Source: Chromatiales bacterium (GTDB taxonomy: Bacteria > Pseudomonadota > Gammaproteobacteria > Chromatiales > Chromatiaceae). From it: a DNA stretch of 6,748 nucleotides. Below are positions 1 through 6,071 of the stretch, one piece after another. The notes beneath the pieces were generated by a model. The model saw only the letters and a program-made list of their open reading frames with translations. It ran no database searches and had not been told where the DNA came from. The position numbers and the translations under genes were made by a program. The stretch is taken from the NCBI GenBank assembly GCA_024762485.1, contig JANTHH010000150.1, positions 1 to 6,748 on the forward strand, written 5' to 3'. How positions within the stretch are numbered: the stretch's first letter is position 1; each line of letters opens with the position of its first letter.

Positions 1-863
1 GCTGTCTTTGCCAGCGGCGCGGCCTCGATGCCGGCTGCGGTTGCCGTCTCCTGGATCAGCCGGTCGATCTCGGCCAGCAGCTCGGGCCGCTCGGCGAGAC
101 CCTTTGCGGCCTCCCGCCAGTAGGCGATGGCTGCGGTGGCATCGCCGCGCTCCGCCGCCGCCTTGCCCGCCAGCCAGTTCGCGGTCGGGTCTTCCGGGCT
201 GACCTCCAGGGCCTTCAACGCCAGCGCTTCAGGGCGGCCGAGCAGTTTCCCGTCCTGGGTCATGGCGATGGCATCGGCCAGACTGACCAGCGCCGCGGGG
301 TGATCACCGACGATCCGGTGGAGCTCTTCGTAGGCCTTTACCGCGTCCTCAAAACGCCCCAATGCCATGTAGGAGCGACCAAGCATATACCAGCCGTCGG
401 CATCGTCCGGGTTGGCCTGCAGACGCTGCTCCAGCTTGGTCAGCATCTCTTCCACCGAGGGCTTCTCCGGGGTCGCGCGCTGCGCCGGCTCTCCCGGCCC
501 GACCAGGTCGATGTGCTGGGGGGCACCGTAATGCCGGTAAAGTGCGAGACTGCCCAGCGGCAGGGCCACCAGCAAGATCAGCAGCAACACCAGACCGCCC
601 TTGCCGCTGGCCTCCCCGGCCTCCTGGTCCAGGTCGCCCGCCAGGGACTTTTCCAGCTCGGTCCGGGCCTGCTCGTACTCGGCGTCACCCAAGTCACCCT
701 TGTCGTGGGCAATACCGAGTTCGGCCAGACGCTCACGGGCGATGGTCACGTTCTCCGTCACCCTGCTGCTGGTATCGACGCGGCGGGTAAACAACAGGGT
801 GGGCGCCAGGATGCCCACGGCGACCATCAGCATGATGCCGACGATGATGTAGAAGGTTGTCAC
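1..863 (-). CDS. ccmI: Cytochrome c maturation protein CcmI (TPR apocytochrome chaperone), 3' end outside the window
   Basis: CcmI is the membrane-anchored chaperone of the heme ligation complex; in the family it binds the C-terminal helix of apocytochromes c and presents them to CcmF/CcmH. I translated this gene by hand: 287 codons plus two bases are present and no stop is reached, so the C-terminus is off the window (the family is usually about 400 residues). A first membrane segment lies at about residues 3-25, a cytoplasmic loop rich in charged residues (ARERLAELG near 42-50) follows, a second membrane segment spans about 91-110, and a TPR region runs from about 136 to 262 (WYMLGRSYMALGRFEDAVKAYEE at about 158-180 is a clear TPR pair start). 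The GTG start overlaps the ccmH stop (GTGA) and has GAGGA six bases upstream; the next in-frame ATG, codon 11, lies inside the first membrane helix and is a poorer choice. In E. coli this module is fused to CcmH; here it is separate. Confidence 0.93.
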   Translation of the reverse strand, partial: MTTFYIIVGIMLMVAVGILAPTLLFTRRVDTSSRVTENVTIARERLAELGIAHDKGDLGDAEYEQARTELEKSLAGDLDQEAGEASGKGGLVLLLILLVALPLGSLALYRHYGAPQHIDLVGPGEPAQRATPEKPSVEEMLTKLEQRLQANPDDADGWYMLGRSYMALGRFEDAVKAYEELHRIVGDHPAALVSLADAIAMTQDGKLLGRPEALALKALEVSPEDPTANWLAGKAAAERGDATAAIAYWREAAKGLAERPELLAEIDRLIQETATAAGIEAAPLAKT

Positions 864-1333
864 GATTTGTCCTCGTCGGCGTCACGCAGCAGCTGCCTGG
901 CACGTTCCAGGTTTTCGTCTGCGGATTGGTCGGATGTTGGATTGGCAGCTGCACGGCGCCGGCGCACGATCCTTGCCACCAGGTAGAGGCCGAACAACAG
1001 CATGATGAAGGGGCCGATCCACAACAGCAGGGTGCCGCCGGTCTTGGGTGGGTTGTAGAGCACGAAATTGCCGTAGCGCTGCGACATGTAGTCGAGGATC
1101 TCCTGCTCGGACTTGCCCTCGCGAACCAGCTTGTAGGTCTTGCGGCGCAGGTCTGTGGCCAGGTCGGCGTTCGAGTCGGCGATGTTCTGGTTCTGACAGA
1201 CGGTGCAGCGCAGCTCCTCGGTCAGCCCCTTGTACAGCCGCTCCTGCTCGGGGTTGTCGAACGTCAGCACCTCGGTGGCGGCATGCAGCGGCAACATGCC
1301 CAGGCAGAGAAGCAGGGCCATCAGGATACGCAT
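860..1333 (-). CDS. ccmH: Cytochrome c maturation protein CcmH (CycL), thiol reductase subunit of the heme ligase
   Basis: CcmH is a periplasm-facing thiol-disulfide protein that, with CcmG, reduces the CXXCH cysteines of apocytochrome c before CcmF attaches heme. The 157-residue product has a signal peptide (about 1-18, hydrophobic core MALLLCLGML), then the family motif LRCTVCQ at 41-47 with catalytic C43 and C46, followed by the typical QNIADSNADLA stretch and the helical RYGNFVLY segment. A single membrane helix (about 101-122) and a basic RRRR stop-transfer follow, then a short charged tail. This is the usual length of a stand-alone CcmH; the E. coli protein carries a CcmI-like TPR extension that is a separate gene here. 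The start lies 3 nt after the ccmG stop, with a strong GGAGGA seven bases upstream (1341-1346). The stop overlaps the ccmI GTG by 4 nt. Confidence 0.97.
   Translation of the reverse strand: MRILMALLLCLGMLPLHAATEVLTFDNPEQERLYKGLTEELRCTVCQNQNIADSNADLATDLRRKTYKLVREGKSEQEILDYMSQRYGNFVLYNPPKTGGTLLLWIGPFIMLLFGLYLVARIVRRRRAAANPTSDQSADENLERARQLLRDADEDKS
870..874 (-). promoter_or_regulatory. Ribosome binding site supporting the GTG start of ccmI
   Basis: GAGGA on the minus strand, inside the last codons of ccmH, six bases before the GTG. It supports GTG at 863 as the ccmI start over the ATG ten codons further in, and suggests translation coupled to ccmH. Confidence 0.6.
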
Positions 1334-1336
1334 CGA

Positions 1337-1882
1337 TCAGTCCTCCGCCGCGTAATAACGGTATTTCTGTCCCAGCTCACCCGCCCACACCGCGGGCGTG
1401 ATACCGCCGACATGCTTGTAGCGGACGATCCCCTGCTTGTCGATGACGAAGGTCTCCGGCGCACCATAGACCCCCCAGTCGATGGCGGCCTCACTGTCGT
1501 AGTCGTAGGCGATGACATCGAACGGGTTGCCCGCGCGGCGCAGCATGGCCAGCGCATCGACCTTCTCGTCACGCCAGTTCAGGCCTACCAGCAGGATATC
1601 CTCGCTGCCGGCCAGCTCCACCAGATAGGGCTGCTCACGCCAGCATTCCGGGCACCAGGAGCCCCAGACATTGAGCAGCCAGGCCTTGCCCCTGAACTGT
1701 TCGCTGCTGACCCGCTGACCCTCGTCCAGCAGTGACGGCAGGTCGAAGGCCGGTGCCGGTTTGCCGATCAGGGGCGAGGGGATGGTGCGGACGTAGGAGG
1801 GATCGTCCATCGACTTCCACACCGCCCAGCCCAGCAGGCTGGCCACGACTATGAAGCCGGCGAACACGGCAAATTTCTTCAT
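1337..1882 (-). CDS. ccmG: Thiol:disulfide interchange protein CcmG/DsbE
   Basis: CcmG is a membrane-anchored periplasmic thioredoxin-like protein. It is reduced through the DsbD/CcdA pathway and passes electrons to CcmH or directly to apocytochrome c. The 181-residue protein has an uncleaved N-terminal anchor (about 4-22), the DsbE lead-in IGKPAPAFDLPSL (39-51), the active site WCPEC (76-80; C77 and C80) after LLNVWGS, and the family's GVYGAPETFVID segment (137-148) with the cis-proline P142. Length is typical. WCPxC fits the reducing DsbE group rather than oxidising DsbA. The ATG start is well placed before the anchor, but the Shine-Dalgarno is weak (GGA about ten bases upstream). A 33-nt spacer separates it from the ccmF stop, the loosest junction downstream of ccmC. 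The ccmH start follows 3 nt after its stop. Confidence 0.97.
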   Translation of the reverse strand: MKKFAVFAGFIVVASLLGWAVWKSMDDPSYVRTIPSPLIGKPAPAFDLPSLLDEGQRVSSEQFRGKAWLLNVWGSWCPECWREQPYLVELAGSEDILLVGLNWRDEKVDALAMLRRAGNPFDVIAYDYDSEAAIDWGVYGAPETFVIDKQGIVRYKHVGGITPAVWAGELGQKYRYYAAED

Positions 1883-1915
1883 CGATCAAAAATCCGAGAT
1901 AGGGTGTTGAAACAA

Positions 1916-3901
1916 TCAGGCACTGGCGGCCGCGGCGCCTTCCAGCCGGGCAGCGCGCCGGGCCTGGAGGCGATAGCGCCTGTCGCTGGCTGCCAGCAGG
2001 CCGCCGAGACCCATGAACAATCCCCCGAGCCAGATCCAGCGCACAAAGGGCTTGTGATAGATGCGCACAGCCCAGGCCCCGTCACTGCCGATGGGCTCGC
2101 CCAGGGCGACGAACAGGTCGCGGAACAGGCCGGCATCGATGGCCGCCTCGGTCATCGGCATCGGCTGGGAGAAGTAGACCCTTTTCTCCGGGTACAGCTC
2201 GGCCACCAACTGTTCGCCGCGGGTGACCGTGATGTGACCACGCGAGAGCCGGTAATTGGGGCCGGTGCCTTCCTTCACCCCATCGAAATGAAACTGGTAA
2301 CCGGCCATCTCGTAGACATCGCCAGGCGCCAGACGCACGTCCTTCTCGGTGCTGTAGATGGCGGTGAGGCTGACGCCGATGGCGAATACCGCGACCCCGA
2401 GGTGGGCCAGTGACATGCCCCAGAATCCACGCGGCACGCTGAGCAAGCGGCGCCCGTCACGCAGCCGCTCGCGGATGCCCTGGACGGTGGTCAGCACGAT
2501 CCACAGGCCGACCGAGACGCCGAGCGCGGCCTTCCAGGCGAAACTCGGCATGAACAGCACCACCAGTGCCGTGCCCAGCGCCACGCTGGCGAACAGGGGC
2601 AGACGCAGACGCGACCACAGGCGCGCTGCAGAGTCCTGCTTCCAGCGCACCGTCGCACCGATACCGAGCAGGATGCCCAAGGGGATCGCGAACACCACGA
2701 ACATGAAGTTGAACCAGGGGAAGCCCACCGACAGCTTGCCGATCTGCAGGGCGGGGAAGATGGCGTTGAGCGCATCCACCAGCAACGGCGCGAGGGTGCC
2801 CATCAGCACCATGGCGGCGATCACCACCAGCAGCAGGTTGTTGCCCAGCAGAGCGAATTCACGTGACATGATCTCGAAACTGACATCGGACTTCACCTCC
2901 GCCGCACGCAAGCTGTAGAGCAGCAGTGAGCCGCCCACCACGATCACCAGAAAGGCGAGGATGAAGGTGCCGCGCTCGGGATCGGCAGCGAAGCTGTGCA
3001 CCGAGGTCAGCACACCGGAGCGCACCAGGAAGGTCCCGAGCAGGCTCAGAGAGAAGGCGAAGATAGCCAGCAGCACCGTCCAGGCCTTGAAGGCGCCGCG
3101 CTTCTCGGTCACCGCCAGCGAGTGCATCAGCGCCGTGCCCACCAGCCAGGGCATGAAGGAGGCGTTCTCCACCGGATCCCAGAACCACCAGCCACCCCAG
3201 CCGAGTTCGTAATAGGCCCACCAGGAGCCGAGGGTGATGCCCAGGGTCAGGAATACCCACGCCACCAGGGTCCAGGGACGGGACCAGCGGGCCCAGGCGG
3301 CATCCAGGCGACCACCCAGCATGGCGGCGATGGCGAAGGCGAAAGGCACCGAGAAGCCGACGTACCCCATGTAGAGCATCGGCGGATGGATTGCCAGACC
3401 GGGGTCCTGCAGCAGTGGATTCAGGTCACGACCGTCGACTGCAGCCGGGAACAGGCGTTCGAAGGGGTTGGAGGTGGCGAGCACGAAAAGGATGAAACCC
3501 ACCGCCACCAGACCGAGAACGCCGAGCACGCGCGCGCGCATGTCCGCGGGCAGGCGGCCGCTGAACAGGGCCAGTGCGGCACTCCAAACAGACAGGGTCA
3601 GCGCCCACAACAGCAGGGATCCCTCGTGCGCGCCCCAGACACCGGAGACCCGGTACAGCAGCGGCAGCGAGGTATTGGAATTGTGTGCCGCATAGGCCAC
3701 GGAGAAATCGTTGTTGACGAATATCGCGGTGAGGGCCGCATAGGACACGGCCATGAACAACAACTGGGCATAGGTGGCAGGACGTGCCAGCTCCATCCAG
3801 GTGGCATTGCGGGTCTGTGCCCCGATCAGCGGGATGATGCCCTGCACCAGCGCCATCAGCAGTGCCATCACCAGTGCAAAGTGTCCGATCTCCGGGATCA
3901 T
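1916..3901 (-). CDS. ccmF: Heme lyase subunit CcmF (WWD-domain cytochrome c heme ligase)
   Basis: CcmF takes heme from holo-CcmE and, with CcmH and CcmI, forms the thioether bonds to apocytochrome c at the periplasmic face of the inner membrane. The 661-residue product is a polytopic membrane protein of normal family length. The tryptophan-rich WWD heme-handling domain is at 235-252 (WGGWWFWDPVENASFMPW). The four histidines expected in the family are visible: H172 (IHPPMLYMGYVG), H260 (MHSLAVTEKRG), H302 (VHSFAADPERG) and H500 (LAHLGV). By homology, the outer pair (H172, H302) flank the WWD heme and the other pair (H260, H500) ligate the structural heme b. A large periplasmic domain (about 517-612) precedes the last helix (about 620-637) and a basic, alanine-rich tail. 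The ATG overlaps the ccmE stop (ATGA), with GGAGG ten bases upstream (3912-3916). A second in-frame TGA follows ten codons after its stop. Confidence 0.98.
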   Translation of the reverse strand: MIPEIGHFALVMALLMALVQGIIPLIGAQTRNATWMELARPATYAQLLFMAVSYAALTAIFVNNDFSVAYAAHNSNTSLPLLYRVSGVWGAHEGSLLLWALTLSVWSAALALFSGRLPADMRARVLGVLGLVAVGFILFVLATSNPFERLFPAAVDGRDLNPLLQDPGLAIHPPMLYMGYVGFSVPFAFAIAAMLGGRLDAAWARWSRPWTLVAWVFLTLGITLGSWWAYYELGWGGWWFWDPVENASFMPWLVGTALMHSLAVTEKRGAFKAWTVLLAIFAFSLSLLGTFLVRSGVLTSVHSFAADPERGTFILAFLVIVVGGSLLLYSLRAAEVKSDVSFEIMSREFALLGNNLLLVVIAAMVLMGTLAPLLVDALNAIFPALQIGKLSVGFPWFNFMFVVFAIPLGILLGIGATVRWKQDSAARLWSRLRLPLFASVALGTALVVLFMPSFAWKAALGVSVGLWIVLTTVQGIRERLRDGRRLLSVPRGFWGMSLAHLGVAVFAIGVSLTAIYSTEKDVRLAPGDVYEMAGYQFHFDGVKEGTGPNYRLSRGHITVTRGEQLVAELYPEKRVYFSQPMPMTEAAIDAGLFRDLFVALGEPIGSDGAWAVRIYHKPFVRWIWLGGLFMGLGGLLAASDRRYRLQARRAARLEGAAAASA

Positions 3902-4365
3902 AGCGGCTTCGCCTCCGCACCCTTCATGCCGGCCACCCCCTCCTTGTGACCCTTCTCCAGCGCCGCAGCCACCTCGGGCGGCATGTATTCCTCATCATGC
4001 TTGGCCAGCACCTCGTCGGCGACGAACACGCCGTCGGCACCGAGCCGGCCGGTGGCGATCATCCCCTGCCCCTCCTTGAACAGGTCCGGGAGGATGCCGG
4101 TGTAGCGCACCGCCACCTCGCGCTCGTTGTCGGTGACCACGAAGTCAACACTCAGATCCGTCGTGCTGCGCCTGACACTGCCATCCTTGACCAGGCCGCC
4201 GATGCGGAACACATGGTCCTGCGGCGCCTTGCCGGCGGCCACCTCGCTGGGCGAGAAGAAGTAGGAGAGATTGCCCTCGAGCGCACTCAGCACCAGGGCG
4301 ATGGCAATGCCGAGCGCGGCGAGCCCGCCGAGCAGGAACATCAGTCGTTTTTGTCGTGCCTTCAT
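3898..4365 (-). CDS. ccmE: Periplasmic heme chaperone CcmE
   Basis: CcmE is the membrane-tethered heme chaperone that binds heme covalently through a histidine in the periplasm and delivers it to CcmF. The 155-residue protein has a basic N-terminus, one membrane anchor (about 9-28), and the beta-barrel OB-fold core recognisable from FRIGGLVKDGSVRR (53-66) and LFKEGQGMIATG (95-106). It ends its core with VLAKHDEEYMPPE (119-131), in which H123 is the heme-attachment histidine and Y127 the conserved tyrosine that serves as axial ligand in the family. A flexible polar tail follows, as usual. The H-type motif (not the CxxxY variant of some archaea and sulfate reducers) places this in classical System I. 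Start and stop both sit in ATGA overlaps, with ccmD and ccmF. A double Shine-Dalgarno-like tract (4370-4379) precedes the start. Confidence 0.98.
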   Translation of the reverse strand: MKARQKRLMFLLGGLAALGIAIALVLSALEGNLSYFFSPSEVAAGKAPQDHVFRIGGLVKDGSVRRSTTDLSVDFVVTDNEREVAVRYTGILPDLFKEGQGMIATGRLGADGVFVADEVLAKHDEEYMPPEVAAALEKGHKEGVAGMKGAEAKPL

Positions 4366-4535
4366 GATTTCCTCACCTCGGCCCGCTGCATGCGGGCGAT
4401 GCGCGCCACCCGCCGCACTGCGGCCTGGTGACGCTTGTGGAGCAATATAGGCTCCAGGATCATCAACAATGCCGTGACCCCGAAGGAGCCCCAGACATAG
4501 AGGGCGTAACCGCCCATGTGAAAAAACTCAGCCAT
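4362..4535 (-). CDS. ccmD: Heme exporter protein CcmD, small membrane protein
   Basis: CcmD is a small single-helix protein that joins the CcmABC complex and is needed to release holo-CcmE from CcmC. The 57-residue product carries the short family signature MGGYALYVWGSFG (7-19), one membrane helix (about 12-33), and a strongly basic helical tail (HKRHQAAVRRVARIARMQR), placing the C-terminus in the cytoplasm by the positive-inside rule. The frame is open upstream to 4634, but the ATG at 4535 is the right start: it has GGAGGAGG nine bases upstream (4545-4552), the product then matches family length, and the longer version would add serine-rich sequence read from inside ccmC. It overlaps the end of ccmC by 8 nt and the start of ccmE by 4 nt, which suggests coupled translation. 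Confidence 0.95.
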   Translation of the reverse strand: MAEFFHMGGYALYVWGSFGVTALLMILEPILLHKRHQAAVRRVARIARMQRAEVRKS

Positions 4536-5292
4536 GCTTGTCGACCTCCTCCCCGGCCACGAGTTCCTGTGCCCAGCTGGTGTTGCGCTCGCGCTCGAGG
4601 ATGATCGAACGCACACGGCTGAAGGCCGCAGCAATGGTGTAGGCCCAGAATCCCAGCGCCATGATCAGCATCGTCCAGAGCATGGTGGAGGTCATCGAGG
4701 ATTCCTTGCGGAAATTGATGGTCGAGCCCTGATGGAGGGTGTTCCACCACTCCACGGAGAAATAGATGATCGGGATGTTCACCACCCCCACCAGCACCAG
4801 GATGGCACCGGCGCGGTCGGCGCGGCGGGTGTCCTCGATGGCCGAGGTCAGTGCGATATAACCGATATAGAGGAACAGCAGGATCAGCTCCGAGGTCAGT
4901 CGCGCATCCCACACCCACCAGGTACCCCACATGGGCTTGCCCCAGAAGGCCCCGGTCCACAACGCGACGAAGGTGAACATCGCCCCGGTGGGCGCCAGCG
5001 CCTGGGTCATCATCGCCGACAGCCGGGTGTTGAACACCAGCCCCATGGCCGACCAGAAGGCCATGACCAGATAGATGAACATGGACATCCAGGCGGCCGG
5101 CACGTGGACGAAGATGATGCGGTAGCCCTCGCCCTGCTTGTAGTCGGTGGGGGCGACGAAAAAGCTCAGATAGAGACCGATGCCGATGAGAAGCACCGCG
5201 CTGGCAGCGACCCACGGCAGCAGACGCCCGACCAGTGGATAGAAGGTGGCGGGGGAGGAGAAGCGGAACCAGTTAATCAGACGGGAACTCAA
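4528..5292 (-). CDS. ccmC: Heme-handling protein CcmC (WWD domain)
   Basis: CcmC binds heme at the periplasmic side of the membrane and attaches it to the histidine of CcmE. The 254-residue protein has six predicted membrane helices and the WWD domain WGKPMWGTWWVWDARLT (117-133), nearly invariant in the family. The two axial histidines are H63 (in FVHVPAA) and H187 (in WWNTLHQGS), flanking the WWD loop as expected. The start codon is TTG: a TAG lies in frame two codons upstream, the next in-frame Met (M69) is inside the core, and AGGA lies six bases before the TTG. The resulting N-terminus (SRLINWFRFSSPATFYPLVG) resembles that of homologues. It follows ccmB after 107 nt, the widest gap in the operon, and overlaps ccmD by 8 nt. 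Confidence 0.97.
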   Translation of the reverse strand: MSSRLINWFRFSSPATFYPLVGRLLPWVAASAVLLIGIGLYLSFFVAPTDYKQGEGYRIIFVHVPAAWMSMFIYLVMAFWSAMGLVFNTRLSAMMTQALAPTGAMFTFVALWTGAFWGKPMWGTWWVWDARLTSELILLFLYIGYIALTSAIEDTRRADRAGAILVLVGVVNIPIIYFSVEWWNTLHQGSTINFRKESSMTSTMLWTMLIMALGFWAYTIAAAFSRVRSIILERERNTSWAQELVAGEEVDKHG

Positions 5293-5295
5293 TGT

Positions 5296-5403
5296 CTATC
5301 CTACTCGATCAGATGGCAGCGGCAGCAGGCCGGGCGCAAAGGCCGCAAAAGCGTACCCGAGTGTGACAACCCTGGCAAAGCCGGGTTCCCCCAGCCGCAT
5401 CAT
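5296..5403 (-). CDS. Possible 35-codon hydrophobic small ORF between ccmB and ccmC, function unknown
   Basis: I do not recognise this product and it may not be translated. The frame opens with ATGATG, the first ATG overlapping the ccmB stop (ATGA at 5403-5400), and closes with TAG 3 nt before the ccmC TTG, so it fills the whole spacer. The product (MMRLGEPGFARVVTLGYAFA then AFAPGLLPLPSDRVG) has a mostly hydrophobic middle (about 9-29) that could be one short membrane helix, with little charge. Junctions of this type (ATGA overlap in, a few bases out) match the other genes of the operon. Against it: upstream Shine-Dalgarno is weak (GGGTG only), third-position GC by hand count is about 22 of 35, lower than expected for neighbouring genes, and in GC-rich DNA a 35-codon open frame can arise by chance. 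It may instead be a leader that couples ccmB to ccmC translation. Confidence 0.3.
   Translation of the reverse strand: MMRLGEPGFARVVTLGYAFAAFAPGLLPLPSDRVG
5299..5302 (-). promoter_or_regulatory. Ribosome binding site supporting the TTG start of ccmC
   Basis: AGGA (minus strand) six bases before the TTG at 5292, embedded in GAGTAGGATAGACATTG. Together with the in-frame TAG just upstream it fixes TTG as the start, because no ATG or GTG lies between that stop and the conserved N-terminus. Confidence 0.6.
5368..5387 (-). other. Imperfect inverted repeat (RNA hairpin) in the ccmB-ccmC spacer
   Basis: On the minus strand AACCCGGC and GCCAGGGTT can pair around a TTT loop, giving eight base pairs with one bulged A. 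It starts 12 nt after the ccmB stop. No T-run follows on either strand, so an intrinsic terminator is not supported. It could protect or separate transcript segments, or have no function. Confidence 0.4.
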
Positions 5404-6068
5404 TCGGCCGACACCCGCAACGCAGCAGCGGCACCCAGCGGCGCCAGCAGCAGGGCCATCACCAGGATGGCGCCCAGCAGGTAGAGGTGGCTCTGTGCCC
5501 CCAGGCCCGAGACGCTGGCCTCCACAGCCCCGGCACCGAAGATCAGCACCGGCACATACAGCGGCAGCACCAGCAACGACACCAGCACCCCACCGTTGCG
5601 CAGACCCAGGGTCAGCCCGGCGCCGATGGCACCGATCAGGCTCAGTGACGGGGTGCCCAGCAGCAGCGACAGCAGCAACACGCCCAGCGCCTCGCTGTCC
5701 AGGTCGTACTGCAGGCCGAGCAGCGGCGCGACGACCACCAGCGGCACCCCGGTGACCAGCCAGTGTGCCAGCACCTTGCCCAGCACCAGCAGCGACACCG
5801 GCTGGGGCGAGAGCAGCATCTGCTCCAGGCTGCCATCGGCATGATCGGCGGCGAACAGCCGCTCCAGCACCAGCATCGAGGCCAGCAGCGCCGCCACCCA
5901 CACCACGCCGGGCGCGATCTGCCGCAGGGTCTCCAGCTCCGGGCCGATGGCCAGCGGGAACAGGCTGACCACGATGACGAAGAAGAACAGCGCGGTGAAC
6001 AGGTCCGAGCGGCTGCGCATCGCCAGCATCAGGTCCCGCTTCACCACCCAGGCGAATACCGTGAACAT
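5400..6068 (-). CDS. ccmB: Heme exporter membrane subunit CcmB (ABC transporter permease)
   Basis: CcmB is the integral membrane partner of the ATPase CcmA in the CcmABCD complex, which drives release of holo-CcmE from CcmC. The 222-residue protein (family usual about 220) has six predicted membrane helices. Visible family features are the N-terminal cytoplasmic VVKRDLMLAMRSR (8-20), the loop LFAADHADGSLEQMLLSPQP (71-90) that contacts the ATPase, and the PVLIFGAGAVEA segment (173-184) in the second half. The ATG lies 3 nt after the ccmA stop; no strong Shine-Dalgarno is visible, so translation probably depends on coupling to ccmA. The stop overlaps the ATG of the spacer frame, and ccmC begins 107 nt further on. 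Confidence 0.97.
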   Translation of the reverse strand: MFTVFAWVVKRDLMLAMRSRSDLFTALFFFVIVVSLFPLAIGPELETLRQIAPGVVWVAALLASMLVLERLFAADHADGSLEQMLLSPQPVSLLVLGKVLAHWLVTGVPLVVVAPLLGLQYDLDSEALGVLLLSLLLGTPSLSLIGAIGAGLTLGLRNGGVLVSLLVLPLYVPVLIFGAGAVEASVSGLGAQSHLYLLGAILVMALLLAPLGAAAALRVSAE

Positions 6069-6071
6069 GGC

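Noticed and set aside
300..986. Plus-strand open frame (228 codons) over ccmI
   Set aside because: The minus strand here reads as a continuous CcmI with two membrane helices and TPR sequence; the plus-strand product is low complexity.
857..1735. Plus-strand open frame (292 codons) antisense to ccmH and ccmG
   Set aside because: Spans two well-supported minus-strand genes and has no domain; Gln/His-rich antisense shadow.
1883..1915. Promoter or terminator in the ccmF-ccmG gap
   Set aside because: Only 33 nt long, somewhat AT-richer, with no stem and no -35/-10 pair at suitable spacing.
2996..3949. Long plus-strand open frame (317 codons) antisense to ccmF
   Set aside because: Its product is a His/Gln/Gly-rich low-complexity string, typical of the antisense of a GC-rich gene; the opposite strand encodes full-length CcmF with every family motif.
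4362..4634. Longer 90-residue version of CcmD
   Set aside because: The extra 33 residues are serine- and arginine-rich sequence inside ccmC; the ATG at 4535 has a strong ribosome binding site and gives family length.
5343..5372. Possible internal promoter (TTGTCA as -35) before ccmC
   Set aside because: At 16-18 bp spacing only GC-rich sequence is found and nothing resembles a -10 box.
5368..5387. Intrinsic terminator after ccmB
   Set aside because: The hairpin has no T-run on either strand, and the downstream genes belong to the same pathway.
4534..5484. Long plus-strand open frame (316 codons) antisense to ccmC and the ccmB end
   Set aside because: Low-complexity His/Gly/Asp composition and no recognisable domain; it is the antisense shadow of CcmC.
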